Shown here: one piece after another, positions 49,289 to 57,956 of the stretch | Numbering within the stretch: position 1 is the stretch's first letter | Layout: every line of letters begins with the position of its first letter | From: Nannocystis pusilla | GTDB lineage: Bacteria > Myxococcota_A > Polyangia > Nannocystales > Nannocystaceae | NCBI RefSeq assembly: GCF_020073745.1 | Contig: NZ_JAIRAU010000001.1 | Coordinates: 186,001 to 250,000, forward strand | Reading direction: 5' to 3' | DNA: 64,000 bases | Position numbers and translations under genes: made by a program | Notes under the pieces: generated by a model | Seen by the model: only the letters and a program-made list of their open reading frames with translations | What the model was told of the DNA's origin: nothing | Databases searched by the model: none

Positions 49289-50869
49289 TCACATGTCCGT
49301 GAGGACATGTCGTGAGGGGACCGGGGGCGGCGGCGCGACTGGGACGAAGCGGGCGTCGAAGGCGGCCTGGACGCGCGGGAGGTCCTCGACGCGGCCGGCG
49401 CCGAAGATCTGCCGGTCGGGGCGGACGAGGGCGAAGTCGAGGTCGCGCCGGCGCATGAAGCGGAGCAGGCCGCCGTCGTGCTCCTCGAATTCGACGCCGG
49501 GGCGGACGACGGCGACGTCGTGCGCGCGGGCCCACTCGCGCAGCGGCCGGGTCACGCACTCGGGGCGGATGACGAGGACGAAGCGATAGCCGAGCAGGTC
49601 GTCGAGCAGGCCGTCGCGCCCGTCGTGATGCACGCGGACCTGCGGCAGCGGGTGGCCGTGCAAGGACGAGGCGGGGTCGAAGCAGCCGTGGCGCAGCGGC
49701 GGGCGGCGCAAACTGGCGCGACGGGCGAGGGCGTGCAGCGGCGGGACGGCGCCGAGCAGGCGGAGGAGGTGGCGCCGTCGCCAGCGCTGGAAGGCGTCGT
49801 CGGCCTGCATGCGGTCGCCGATGAAGAGGCTGCCGCGCAGGACCTGCTCGACGTGGGGCCGGCGCTCGCGCTCGTAGCTGTCGAGCAGGTCGGGCGCGGC
49901 GCGGCCGGTGATTACGCGGTGGAGCTTCCACGCGAGGTTGACGGCGTCGCGGACGCCGGCGCACATGCCCTGGCCGGCGGAGGGCGGCATCATGTGGGCG
50001 GCGTCGCCGGCGAGGAGGAGGCGACCGGACCGCCATTTGCCGGCGATGAGGGCGTTGTGGGCGTACTTGGCGATCCGGGTGATCTGCAGGCGCTCGGGGT
50101 CGATGTCGCGGGCGAGCCAGGCGCGCACGGTGGCGTCGTCGGGGGTGTCCTCGTGCTCGCCGAGCTGGAACTCCCAGCGGCGGTTGCGGCCGAAGCCGCG
50201 GGCGAAGATGCTGAGCCGCGCGCGCTCGAGGCGGTAGCGGAAGTGGCGCGGCAGGCCGGCGTCGTCGCTCATGTCGCGCAGCAGGGTGTCGATGATCAGC
50301 CAGTGACGCCGCGGGGCGAGCGAGGTCATGCTCACCGCGAGCGTGCCGCGGGTGAGGCTGCGGCCGCCGTCGCAGCCGACGAGCCAGTCGGCGCGCACGT
50401 GCAGCACCTCGCCGTCGGTCCGGCGCGCGACGAGGACGACGTGGTCGGGCGCGGGGTCGATGCCGAGGACGTCGATGCCGAGCTCGAGCCGGACGCCGGG
50501 ATCGTAGCGGCGCAGGCCGTCGCGGAGGATCCGCTCGAAGGCCGGTTGATCGAAGAAGCGCGAGCCGGTATAGCCGTGTGGGCTGGCGAGATCGGCGATT
50601 CGCTCGACGAGCAGCGGGGCGCCGTCCTCGTCGACGACCTCGACGTGGCCGAACTCGTCGGTGTGCGGCAGGAGATCGGCGATGAGACCGGTCGCCTGGA
50701 AATTGCGCAGGGTCTCCTCGTCGATGTGGGTGGCCCGCGGGATCGGGTGGACGTCCGGCTCTCGCTCGAGCACCACGACGCGGAGGCCGAGCTCGCCCAG
50801 GAGATTGGCCAGGACGGCTCCGGTCGGCCCGCAGCCGAGGACCGCGACGTCGAAGGTCGGTGTATCCAT
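49289..50869 (-). CDS. FAD-dependent monooxygenase (MhpA-like)
   Basis: 526-residue class A flavoprotein hydroxylase resembling 3-(3-hydroxyphenyl)propionate hydroxylase. It has the dinucleotide motif VLGCGPTGAVLANLLGELGL (10-29) with Glu at the end of strand 2, the DG motif GCDGGRS (165-171) and the second FAD motif AGDAAHMMPPSAGQG (287-301). A C-terminal thioredoxin-like region follows. It would hydroxylate an aromatic substrate using NAD(P)H and oxygen; no ring-cleavage genes adjoin it. The last six codons and the stop coincide with hairpin R. Confidence 0.88.
   Translation of the reverse strand: MDTPTFDVAVLGCGPTGAVLANLLGELGLRVVVLEREPDVHPIPRATHIDEETLRNFQATGLIADLLPHTDEFGHVEVVDEDGAPLLVERIADLASPHGYTGSRFFDQPAFERILRDGLRRYDPGVRLELGIDVLGIDPAPDHVVLVARRTDGEVLHVRADWLVGCDGGRSLTRGTLAVSMTSLAPRRHWLIIDTLLRDMSDDAGLPRHFRYRLERARLSIFARGFGRNRRWEFQLGEHEDTPDDATVRAWLARDIDPERLQITRIAKYAHNALIAGKWRSGRLLLAGDAAHMMPPSAGQGMCAGVRDAVNLAWKLHRVITGRAAPDLLDSYERERRPHVEQVLRGSLFIGDRMQADDAFQRWRRRHLLRLLGAVPPLHALARRASLRRPPLRHGCFDPASSLHGHPLPQVRVHHDGRDGLLDDLLGYRFVLVIRPECVTRPLREWARAHDVAVVRPGVEFEEHDGGLLRFMRRRDLDFALVRPDRQIFGAGRVEDLPRVQAAFDARFVPVAPPPPVPSRHVLTDM
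49291..49310. repeat. Short dispersed hairpin, copy R (8-bp stem, overlaps a stop codon)
   Basis: Perfect ACATGTCC/GGACATGT arms around GTGA on the plus strand. On the minus strand it encodes the last residues of the monooxygenase (HVLTDM) and one base of its stop codon, so the element forms the 3' end of the coding sequence. Confidence 0.8.
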
Positions 50870-51226
50870 TCCGTGGAAGATAGGCGCGCGGGTACCGGTC
50901 GTGAATGTTCACAGGAAGACACCCGGTGGCACCGAATCGGCCATCCTCGAGCAGGGGTGGACCATCGCCGGCCTGGCGCGGCAGGCGTGGGCGGAGGCGG
51001 CGCGTTTTGTGCGGTTCGCGGTGTCCGAGAGCGGTCGGTCGTCGGAGTTACGCTGAGCTCCAGATCCGAGGCTCTCGGAGCGGCTGTCGGCGGCGCAAGG
51101 ATATGGCGATGGCCAGCGGCGCCGAACTCCAGCACATGGATCGGAGGTGGCGCAGGATGAGGTCACTCGCACCGTCCGCCTCGCCGGACGGCTGTGCGTC
51201 GGCGCGCAAGTCGGTAAGCTGCGGCC
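50870..51226. other. Divergent intergenic region
   Basis: 357 bases between the monooxygenase and the choice-of-anchor L lipoprotein. Presumed promoters both ways; no repeat or small gene recognised. Confidence 0.4.
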
Positions 51227-52582
51227 ATGGTTCGTACCTCCATCGTTCGTCTCCTCGGTCTCGCCTCCATCGGCCTCGCTTGTGGCACCACCGATCCCGG
51301 TGCCACGGCCACGGAGGGCGGCACGGAGCTCTCTCTCTCCGGCGGCCCGACGAGTGGTGAGACCACCACCGACAGCGCGAGCGACGGCGCGCCGACCACC
51401 AGCGAGAGCGGGTCCGCTTCGATGACGGAGGGCGGCTCCGAGACCGGCGAGCCGACGACGGCCGGCACGACGACGACCGGTGACGAGACGACGACGACGA
51501 CCGGCCCGGTGGAGACGACGACGACCGGCGAGACGACCGATCCCGGCACGACCGACACCACCGGACCGGTCGACACCACCGGCCCGATCGACACGACGAG
51601 CGGCGGCGACGAGGACTGTCAGGCCCCGGCGGTGCAGCCGCCGTGCGACACCGACGCGAACGACCCCTTCAAGGCGATCGGCCTCAACTGTTCGGACAAC
51701 AAGTCGATGGCGATCCCGATCTCCAACCCGGTGATCACGTCGCCCGACGCCAGCGCGTGGCGCGTCGCCACCCACTACGGCAGCGCGATGGACCCGATGA
51801 ACGCGGGCGCCTTCATGTGGGGCCCGAAGGAGGGCGAGCGCCTGCTCGTCATCGGCACCGGCACGTTCCCCGCGCTCCAGGCCGACGGCGGCCTGATCGA
51901 GCCCGACAGCTTCATCCCCGGTGAGAACGTCAGCACCCCGAACGGCAACCCCGACAATCAGTTCGACCTCCCGGGTGTGATGACCTACGAGAAGGGCAGC
52001 AACAACGGCAACGGCGGGACGCCGGGCATGAACTGCGACGGCACGCAGGACTGCTCCGACACCCTCGACGACCAGTGGAACATCGCCTTCAACAACACGG
52101 CCAACGACGTCTTCTACATGTCGTTCGACCTCGAGGTCCCGCTCGGCACGCACGGCTACCTGTTCGACTTCGCCTACTTCTCACAGGAGTGGCCGAACTG
52201 GGTCGGCGACGCGTACAACGACATGTTCGTCGTGTGGTCGACGAGCGAGACCTTCACCGGCAACGTCACGTTCATCAACGAGCAGCCGCTGACGGTCACC
52301 GCCCTCGACCCCTACATGACCATTCAACCCGGCGACCCGCTGCTCGCCGGCACCGGCTTCCCCGACTCCTTCCTCGGAGACACCGAGGGCGCCGGCACCG
52401 GCTGGTTCACGGCCAAGGGCTCGGCTGCCCCCGGCGAGAAATTCACGGTGGCGATCTCCATCTTCGACATGGGCGACGACGTCCTCGACACGATCGGCCT
52501 CATCGACAAATTCCGCTGGGACTGCGAGGGCTGCATCCCGAGCGAGGTCGAGTCCTGCGGGGTCGAGCCGCAGCCGCAGTGA
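51227..52582 (+). CDS. Choice-of-anchor L domain lipoprotein
   Basis: 451 residues. Lipobox IGLACG (about residue 19), a Thr/Gly/Glu linker to about 130, then a choice-of-anchor L-type extracellular domain. It shows NTANDVFYMSFDLEVPLGTH, FDFAYFSQEWPNWVGDAYND, MFVVWSTSETFTGNV and, near the end, MGDDVLDTIGLIDKFRWDC with a closing Cys pair. The family occurs in surface proteins with varied anchors; here anchoring is by lipid. No enzymatic activity is predicted. Single-gene unit. Confidence 0.85.
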   Translation: MVRTSIVRLLGLASIGLACGTTDPGATATEGGTELSLSGGPTSGETTTDSASDGAPTTSESGSASMTEGGSETGEPTTAGTTTTGDETTTTTGPVETTTTGETTDPGTTDTTGPVDTTGPIDTTSGGDEDCQAPAVQPPCDTDANDPFKAIGLNCSDNKSMAIPISNPVITSPDASAWRVATHYGSAMDPMNAGAFMWGPKEGERLLVIGTGTFPALQADGGLIEPDSFIPGENVSTPNGNPDNQFDLPGVMTYEKGSNNGNGGTPGMNCDGTQDCSDTLDDQWNIAFNNTANDVFYMSFDLEVPLGTHGYLFDFAYFSQEWPNWVGDAYNDMFVVWSTSETFTGNVTFINEQPLTVTALDPYMTIQPGDPLLAGTGFPDSFLGDTEGAGTGWFTAKGSAAPGEKFTVAISIFDMGDDVLDTIGLIDKFRWDCEGCIPSEVESCGVEPQPQ

Positions 52583-52701
52583 CGCCGGCGCGCGCCCGAC
52601 CGCCGGCGAGGCGGTGACGGTCGTCACGAGGTTGCGAGCGTCTGTTCGCGGGCCAGGCCGGCCGGCGAGCAGACGCTTCACGCTTCCGCCGGGCGGGGTC
52701 G

Positions 52702-53154
52702 TCAGCGCGGGACGAGGGTGTTGCGGCCGACGAACAGGTCGCGCACGTAGCTCGGCGAGACGTGCTCGTCGCGCACGACAGGCCAGCCGCAGAACTCACC
52801 GACGCGCGGGTCGACGGCGTAACCGGAGCCGTCGCGCAGGCGGTCGCGGAGAGGCCCGTCGGCGACAGTGCGCAGCTTGGTCCTGGGGACGGCGGCGCCG
52901 AACAGCTGGCCGCGCGGGTGACGGTGCGGGCCGACGACGCGATAGGCCCCGAGCGAGCAGCCGCCACCCTCGGAGTCGATGAAGTAGAGGTGGACGACGT
53001 CGCCGAAGTCGACCTTGGCGACGTTGGCGATCATCTGGGCGTGGGCGACGTCGGCGAAGGCGCTGCGACAGATGAAGCCGAATTCGTCGGCGAAGATCTG
53101 GGTGGAGGTGGAGTCGGCCTTGGCGTTGCTCGCTCGGTAGAGCCACTCGTGCAT
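52702..53154 (-). CDS. Hypothetical soluble protein
   Basis: 150 residues starting MHEWLYRASNAKADST. It contains FADEFGFICRSAFADVAHAQ, VDFGDVVHLYFIDSEGGG and a His/Pro-rich loop. The strand pattern (DVVHLYF, then a short-chain loop and GEFCGWPVV) faintly recalls EVE/PUA-like small domains, but I cannot assign it. The upstream region is entirely repeats, so its promoter must lie within or beyond them. Confidence 0.62.
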   Translation of the reverse strand: MHEWLYRASNAKADSTSTQIFADEFGFICRSAFADVAHAQMIANVAKVDFGDVVHLYFIDSEGGGCSLGAYRVVGPHRHPRGQLFGAAVPRTKLRTVADGPLRDRLRDGSGYAVDPRVGEFCGWPVVRDEHVSPSYVRDLFVGRNTLVPR

Positions 53155-53239
53155 GCGGGGATGCTCGCACGTCCGCTGCACCCGGTCGCGGCGCGTGTTT
53201 GCTCGGAGCGGGGGCGCGCCGGCTTGCTCCTGTTGGCCT

Positions 53240-53318
53240 CGGCCTGGTGCGTGCCTGGGGCGTGCGTCGGCCTGGGGCGTGCGTCGGCCTGGGGCGTGCG
53301 TCGGCCTGGGGCGTCTGG
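53240..53318. repeat. 17-bp tandem repeats
   Basis: The unit CGGCCTGGGGCGTGCGT occurs in perfect tandem at 53268 and 53285, with diverged units on both sides (53240 and 53302). It lies upstream of the gene starting at 53154 on the minus strand. Confidence 0.75.
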
Positions 53319-53344
53319 AGGCGCGGGGCCGTGGAGATCGTCGC

Positions 53345-53533
53345 GGTGGCGACGGCGCGGCGAAGCGGGTCCCCCGCGACGGCGGGCTCCCTCCCACTTT
53401 ACGTGCTCGGCGCCGTCGCTGCGATGACGACCGACTGCGCGAGTCCATCGGCACGCGTCCGACGGACGGGCGCCTGCGGCGGTAAAGTGGGCTCCGTCCC
53501 GCCTGCGCCCCGCTTCGCCGCGCCGTCGCCACC
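53345..53533. repeat. Long palindromic element, copy 3 (complete)
   Basis: Left arm 53345-53401 begins GGTGGCGACGGCGCGGCGAA; the right arm 53483-53533 ends with its exact complement. The inner pair is CCCACTTTA / TAAAGTGGG. After the left arm comes CGTGCTCGGCGCC, and before the right arm GGGCGCCTGCGGCGG, as in copy 1 at 42943-43135. Two inner base pairs differ from copy 1 on both sides in a compensating way. No transposase is adjacent. Confidence 0.78.
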
Positions 53534-53570
53534 ATGAAGAGCGTCGCGGGCCCCGCTCGGCGCCGGGCCC

Positions 53571-53784
53571 CGAGCGTCGCTTCGACGGGAGGGGCTCGCG
53601 AGCAGAGACTTGACGGAGCGGGCTCTGCTCGAGGCCGGACTTCGAGCGTCGCTTCGACGGGATTGGCTCGCGAGCAGAGACTTGACGGAGCGGGACCGCT
53701 CGGCGCCGGGCTTCGAGCGTCGCTTCGACGGGATTGGCTAGCAAGCAGAGACTTCAGGGAGTGGGCTTGCTCGGCGCCGGCGTG
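53571..53784. repeat. Three tandem repeats of 71-72 bp
   Basis: Units start at 53571, 53643 and 53714, each with CGAGCGTCGCTTCGACGGGA, then GGCT(C/A)GC(G/A)AGCAGAGACTT and a G-rich end. The third unit is more diverged and runs up to the metallophosphoesterase stop. No long reading frame across them looks real. Confidence 0.8.
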
Positions 53785-53789
53785 TTCGG

Positions 53790-54986
53790 TCAGTCGACGT
53801 CGAGCACGAAGGTGAACATCTGGTCCTGCGCGGACAGGTAGTCGTCGTACATCGTCGAGTAGGTGCGGACCTGCATGGTCCGGCCGTCGGGCAGGAGCTC
53901 GAGCAGGCGGAGGTAGCCCTCGCCGCCGAAGTTGCGGTGCTGGTAATTGGAGAGGATCTGGTGGACGACCTTGCCGTGGTCGTTGACGCTGGCGAGGTAG
54001 CCGGCGCCGTCGCCGAGGACATGGCCGTTGAGGGTGAGGGCGAAGCGGTGCTGGCGGACCAGCTTCTGCCACAGCTCCTCGCCGTCGTTGACGCCGCCCT
54101 CGGTGCCGTACAGGTGCGGGTTGTAGGCCTGCGAGTGCTCGGCGTCGGTGTGGTCGTAGCGGCGATCGTCGTTGTTGAGGTAGGCGTGGGTGACGAGGAT
54201 GCCGAGGCGGTCGGGGTACATGTCCATCACGACGTTGGCCCAGTCGATGACCTCGTCGCGCGGGCCCCACTCGAGCAGGAGGGCGATCCAGGCGTGGCCG
54301 CCGGCCTCGAACAGGTGGAAGGTGTTGTCGAGCCGACCGGCCTGGTAGGCGCCGCCGAAGCTCGGCATCAGCTCGGCGTCGTCGAACGAGAACCACTCGT
54401 TGAGCCGGGTCTCGCGCGTGGAGGCGTTGCCCTTCGGGCCGTAGTCGTGGTTGCCCGGGACGAGGCCGTAGGGCACGAGGCCGTCGAGCTCGGCCATCGC
54501 CGCGCTGGCGGTCTTCCACTCGGTGGCGCTGTTGGTGTGGACGATGTCGCCGAGGTGGAACACGTAGGCGATGTTGCGCTCGACGGCGTTGCGAGCGATC
54601 CACGAGGTCTGGCTGTGAAAGATGCTGGGGTAGCGCAGCGAGTAGTACTGGGTGTCCGGGAGGACGACGAAGGTGGTCGAACCCTCGACGAACAGCGGCA
54701 GCGACGGCGGCTCGGACGGCGGCGCGGGCTCGGGCTCGGGCGGCTCGTCCTCCCGCTCGCACGCGCCGCCCGCGAGGTCGTCGACGTCGGCACCAGACAG
54801 CCGCGCGTCGTCGCTGCACGGGTCGAGCGGCGGGTCCTCGGGGCCGCCGCCTTCGCCATCCTCGTCCTGCTCGTCGTCCGCCATCAGCGGCGGCGTGCCG
54901 GGGTAGTCCTGCAGCGGCTCCTGGCACGAAGACATGCACGCGACGACGGCGACAAGGCCCGGGTGGCCGCGACGAGCAAATTCCAT
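53790..54986 (-). CDS. Calcineurin-like metallophosphoesterase lipoprotein
   Basis: 398 residues. Lipobox CMSSC (Cys21), an acidic/Pro-rich linker to about 95, then a metallophosphoesterase domain with all blocks: VVLPDTQYY (107-115; D-x-Q variant of D-x-H), HLGDIVH (144-150), VPGNHDYG (176-183), VTHAYL (265-270) and LNGHVLGD (319-326). Such secreted enzymes hydrolyse phosphomonoesters or diesters using a bimetal centre; the D-x-Q variant is usual in a subset. The 71-bp tandem repeats begin just after its stop. Confidence 0.9.
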   Translation of the reverse strand: MEFARRGHPGLVAVVACMSSCQEPLQDYPGTPPLMADDEQDEDGEGGGPEDPPLDPCSDDARLSGADVDDLAGGACEREDEPPEPEPAPPSEPPSLPLFVEGSTTFVVLPDTQYYSLRYPSIFHSQTSWIARNAVERNIAYVFHLGDIVHTNSATEWKTASAAMAELDGLVPYGLVPGNHDYGPKGNASTRETRLNEWFSFDDAELMPSFGGAYQAGRLDNTFHLFEAGGHAWIALLLEWGPRDEVIDWANVVMDMYPDRLGILVTHAYLNNDDRRYDHTDAEHSQAYNPHLYGTEGGVNDGEELWQKLVRQHRFALTLNGHVLGDGAGYLASVNDHGKVVHQILSNYQHRNFGGEGYLRLLELLPDGRTMQVRTYSTMYDDYLSAQDQMFTFVLDVD

Positions 54987-55062
54987 GCTCCGATCGTAGC
55001 GGCGTTCGAGCGCGGCGACACGGTCGGGCGAATGAGCGCGGCTTCATGAGGAGGCTGTCACA

Positions 55063-55078
55063 CTGTCCGATGCGACAG
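55063..55078. repeat. Short dispersed hairpin, copy S (weak)
   Basis: CTGTC / GACAG arms with an apposed C-C and GATG centre. It is 76 nt upstream of the metallophosphoesterase start, so a promoter-side copy. Confidence 0.45.
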
Positions 55079-55370
55079 GTTACTGTCGCGATATGTTGGC
55101 ACCACGACGCGATCGCGCGAGCCGTCGCGGTGCGAGGCACGGCGCCCGCGTCCGCCGTGATCGCGGCGCGGCTGACAGCGGCGACAGACGAGCGCCGCGC
55201 GCCGCCCTCGCTCGCAGAAGGCTCCGGCGCGGGGAGACCTGAAGCGCCAGGGTGATCTCGCCGGGCCTCGCGATCGCGGCGGCGGCGGGCTCGATGGCGA
55301 TCGCAGGCCGAGACCTCGGCTCCACCGCTTCGTCGGGCGCCCCGACGACAGGGCGCGGCGCGGAAATCAG

Positions 55371-55386
55371 CTGTCCCATCGGACAG
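55371..55386. repeat. Short dispersed hairpin, copy T
   Basis: Perfect CTGTCC/GGACAG arms around CATC (GATG on the minus strand, as in copies I and S), 26 nt beyond the stop of the aldo/keto reductase. Confidence 0.7.
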
Positions 55387-55412
55387 GCAGTGCGCCGCCC
55401 GCGGCGGCTGGT

Positions 55413-56438
55413 TCAGACCGGCGGCGGGTTGCGCTCGTCGAAGCCGCGCTGGTGCCAGTACGGATAGGGCAGGGTGACCTCGCTGGCGGCGTCGAGCCGG
55501 GCGACCTGCTCGGGCGAGAGGTTCCAGCCGACCGCGCCGAGGTTCTGTCGCAGCTGGTCCTCGTTGCGCGCGCCGAGCACGATGGTGGCGACGGTCGGCC
55601 GCTGCAGGAGCCAGTTGATCGCGACCTGCGGGACGGTCTTGCCGGTCTCGCGCGCGACCTCCTCGACGACGTCGAGCACGCGGAAGAGGTGCTCGTCGCC
55701 GACCGGAGGGCCGAACTCGGCGGAGCCGTGGAGGCGGCTGTCCTTCGGCAGCGGCCTGCCGCGCTGCAGCTTGCCGGTGAGCCGACCCCAGCCGAGCGGG
55801 CTCCACACGACGGCACCGACGCCCTGGTCGAGGCCGAGCGGCATGAGCTCGTGCTCGTAGTCGCGGCCGATGAGCGAGTAGTAGGCCTGGTGGGCGACGT
55901 AGCGCGGCCAGCCGTGGCGGTCGGCGACGGCGAGGGACTTCATCAAGTGCCAGCCGGAGAAGTTGGAGCAGCCGACGTAGCGGATCTTGCCGGCGCGCAC
56001 GAGGTCGTCGAGGGTGGAGAGCACCTCGTCGACAGGGGTGAGGGCGTCGAAGCCGTGGAGCTGGAACAGATCGATGTGGTCGGTGCCGAGGCGCTTGAGC
56101 GCGGCCTCGCAGCTGCGCACCAGGTGAAACCGCGAGGAGCCGACGTCGTTGGGGCCGTCGCCGACACGAAAGGTCGCCTTGGTCGAGATCAGCACGCGAT
56201 CGCGGCGGCCCTTGATCGCCTCGCCGAGGATCGATTCGGCGGCGCCGGCCGAATAGACGTCGGCGCTGTCGAACATGTTGACGCCGGCGTCGATGCAGAT
56301 GTCGACGAGCCGCCGCGCGGCGGCGACGTCGGTGTCACCCCAGGCGCTGAACAGCTTGCCCACACCGCCGAACGTGCCGGTGCCGAAGCTCAGCACGGGG
56401 ACCTTGAGACCTGATGCTCCGAGTCGTCGGTATTCCAT
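55413..56438 (-). CDS. Aldo/keto reductase
   Basis: 341-residue NADPH-dependent (beta/alpha)8 reductase. It begins MEYRRLGASGLKVPVLSFGT. The catalytic tetrad is visible as Asp57 and Tyr62 in MFDSADVYSAG, Lys87 in ISTKATF and His128 in LFQLHGFDA. The C-terminal cofactor-binding stretch is IVLGARNEDQLRQNL. It is closest to the YghZ/Tas-like group that reduces aldehydes and ketones. ATG 56438 is the standard start. Hairpin T lies just after the stop. Confidence 0.92.
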   Translation of the reverse strand: MEYRRLGASGLKVPVLSFGTGTFGGVGKLFSAWGDTDVAAARRLVDICIDAGVNMFDSADVYSAGAAESILGEAIKGRRDRVLISTKATFRVGDGPNDVGSSRFHLVRSCEAALKRLGTDHIDLFQLHGFDALTPVDEVLSTLDDLVRAGKIRYVGCSNFSGWHLMKSLAVADRHGWPRYVAHQAYYSLIGRDYEHELMPLGLDQGVGAVVWSPLGWGRLTGKLQRGRPLPKDSRLHGSAEFGPPVGDEHLFRVLDVVEEVARETGKTVPQVAINWLLQRPTVATIVLGARNEDQLRQNLGAVGWNLSPEQVARLDAASEVTLPYPYWHQRGFDERNPPPV

Positions 56439-56763
56439 GAGGCGCGATCCGTAGCACCGGCCGCGGCCGATCTGACCGGGGTCGAGCAGGCCCGCGGCGA
56501 GGCACATCCGGCCGCGGCTTCGCGGCCGAGCCGGCGGACGTCCAGGTGCGGTTGCGCGAGGTCCGCTCGGGGGATGGACGATGGCGGCGGAGGGCCGCCA
56601 GCGCAGGTGCCCCGCTCGCGGTCCGCTTGGTGCTCGTGAGCGCTGCGCCGAAGGTCGCGGGCGAGATGCACTCCCGCCGCGTTATTGATTGCTGTACTTT
56701 TGAGCATGTCCGAAAAGACAGAGTGCGTGGAGCGAGCGGAGGCGGCGCTGCTGCCGATCGCGC
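56439..56763. other. Intergenic region with one short hairpin
   Basis: 325 bases between two minus-strand genes. No gene supported. Hairpin U lies at 56706-56720, 43 nt beyond the stop of the monooxygenase; the remainder presumably carries the aldo/keto reductase promoter. Confidence 0.45.
56706..56720. repeat. Short dispersed hairpin, copy U
   Basis: ATGTCC-GAAA-AGACA: GAAA loop on the plus strand with one C-A mismatch next to the loop. Confidence 0.5.
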
Positions 56764-57927
56764 TCAGGCGCGGCCGATGGCGAGCAGGGTGGCGGTGGTC
56801 TCCTGCATCACGCGCGAGGTCCGGTCGCCGCCGAGGCGGGAGGCCAGCGGGAGCAGGAGGCGGTCGCGCAGCCAGCGGGCGAGGGGGTTGGTGAGCTCGG
56901 CGAGGGCGCCGAGGTTGGCGGAGGTGCGGGCGACGTGGGCGACGGCGGGCCGACGGCGCTGTTGATATTGGTCGAGGCCGGCGGCGAGGTCGGGGGCGCG
57001 GCGCAATTCGTCGAGCAGGACGGCGGCGTCGACGAGCGCGCTGTTGGCCCCCTGGCCGAGGTTCGGGGCCATGGCGTGGGCGGCGTCGCCGAGCAGGACG
57101 AGGCGGCCGTCGACCCACTGTCGACATTCGACGCGAAGGACGCGGTTGAGGATCAGGTCGTCGAAGCTGCGCACGGCGGCGAGCAGGGGGATCGATGGGG
57201 GATAGGTGCGGGCCCACACCGCGCGCAAACTGGGGAGGTCGCGCTGCTCGATCGCGCGACGGCAGGCGCGCGCGCCGGCGGAGGCGAAGAAGTAGGTGCC
57301 GCCCTCGACCGCGAAGCTGCCGAAGATCCCCGCGCCGGTCCACGCCTCGACGCCCTGGGCCGCGTCGACGTCGACCAGCGCGCGCAGGTACGGGATGCCC
57401 GGCGCATGCACGTGGGCGCCGAAGTTGCCCGAGGCGCGCACCCGCGAATGCACGCCGTCGGCGCCGACGATGAGGTCGGCGCGGTGTTCGACGCTGCGGC
57501 CGTCGACGCGGGCGGTCAGGCGGCCGTCGCGTTCGGCGGTGAGGACCTCGGCGCCGAAGTGTCGCTCGATGCGCGGCTCGGCGGCGAGGGCGTCGAGGAG
57601 CAGACCCTGCAGGGCGCTGCGCCGGAACATGCGCACCTGCGGGGTCGGCTGCGGCGGGGCGAGCAGGCGCCGGCCGCGGGCGTCGACGATCGCGGGGATG
57701 CCGACGGCGCGGCCGTGAGCGGCGATCGCGGGACCGAGGCCGACCGACTCGAGCACGGCGAGGCCGTTCTCGGCCAGGGCGATGCCGGCCCCGACGGCGC
57801 GAGGTTGCGCGACCTTCTCCAGCAAGGTGACGCGGGCTCCGGCGCGCGCGAGGAGGAGGGCCGTGGCGGCGCCGCCGGTGGCACCGCCGACGATGAGGAC
57901 GTGGAGCTGCGAGAGGTTCATGGCCAT
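56764..57927 (-). CDS. FAD-dependent monooxygenase (PHBH fold)
   Basis: 387-residue flavoprotein hydroxylase. The FAD motif reads VLIVGGATGGAATALLLARA (10-29), with GGATGG in place of the common GxGxxG. GADGVHSRVR (155-164) is the DG motif and GDAAHAMAPNLGQGAN (280-295) the second FAD-ribityl motif. It resembles the UbiH/salicylate-hydroxylase-like oxidoreductases. Substrate unknown. It is divergent from an AraC-type regulator only 29 bp away, its likely controller. Confidence 0.88.
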   Translation of the reverse strand: MAMNLSQLHVLIVGGATGGAATALLLARAGARVTLLEKVAQPRAVGAGIALAENGLAVLESVGLGPAIAAHGRAVGIPAIVDARGRRLLAPPQPTPQVRMFRRSALQGLLLDALAAEPRIERHFGAEVLTAERDGRLTARVDGRSVEHRADLIVGADGVHSRVRASGNFGAHVHAPGIPYLRALVDVDAAQGVEAWTGAGIFGSFAVEGGTYFFASAGARACRRAIEQRDLPSLRAVWARTYPPSIPLLAAVRSFDDLILNRVLRVECRQWVDGRLVLLGDAAHAMAPNLGQGANSALVDAAVLLDELRRAPDLAAGLDQYQQRRRPAVAHVARTSANLGALAELTNPLARWLRDRLLLPLASRLGGDRTSRVMQETTATLLAIGRA

Positions 57928-57956
57928 GACGATGGATCGGCGCGGGGTGGGTCGGG

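Larger units (their letters stand above)
54987..55412. other. Intergenic region with two short hairpins
   Basis: 426 bases between the metallophosphoesterase start and the aldo/keto reductase stop, both on the minus strand. No gene is supported. It contains hairpins S (55063-55078) and T (55371-55386) and several scattered CTGTC/GACAG half-sites around 55055-55090. Confidence 0.5.
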
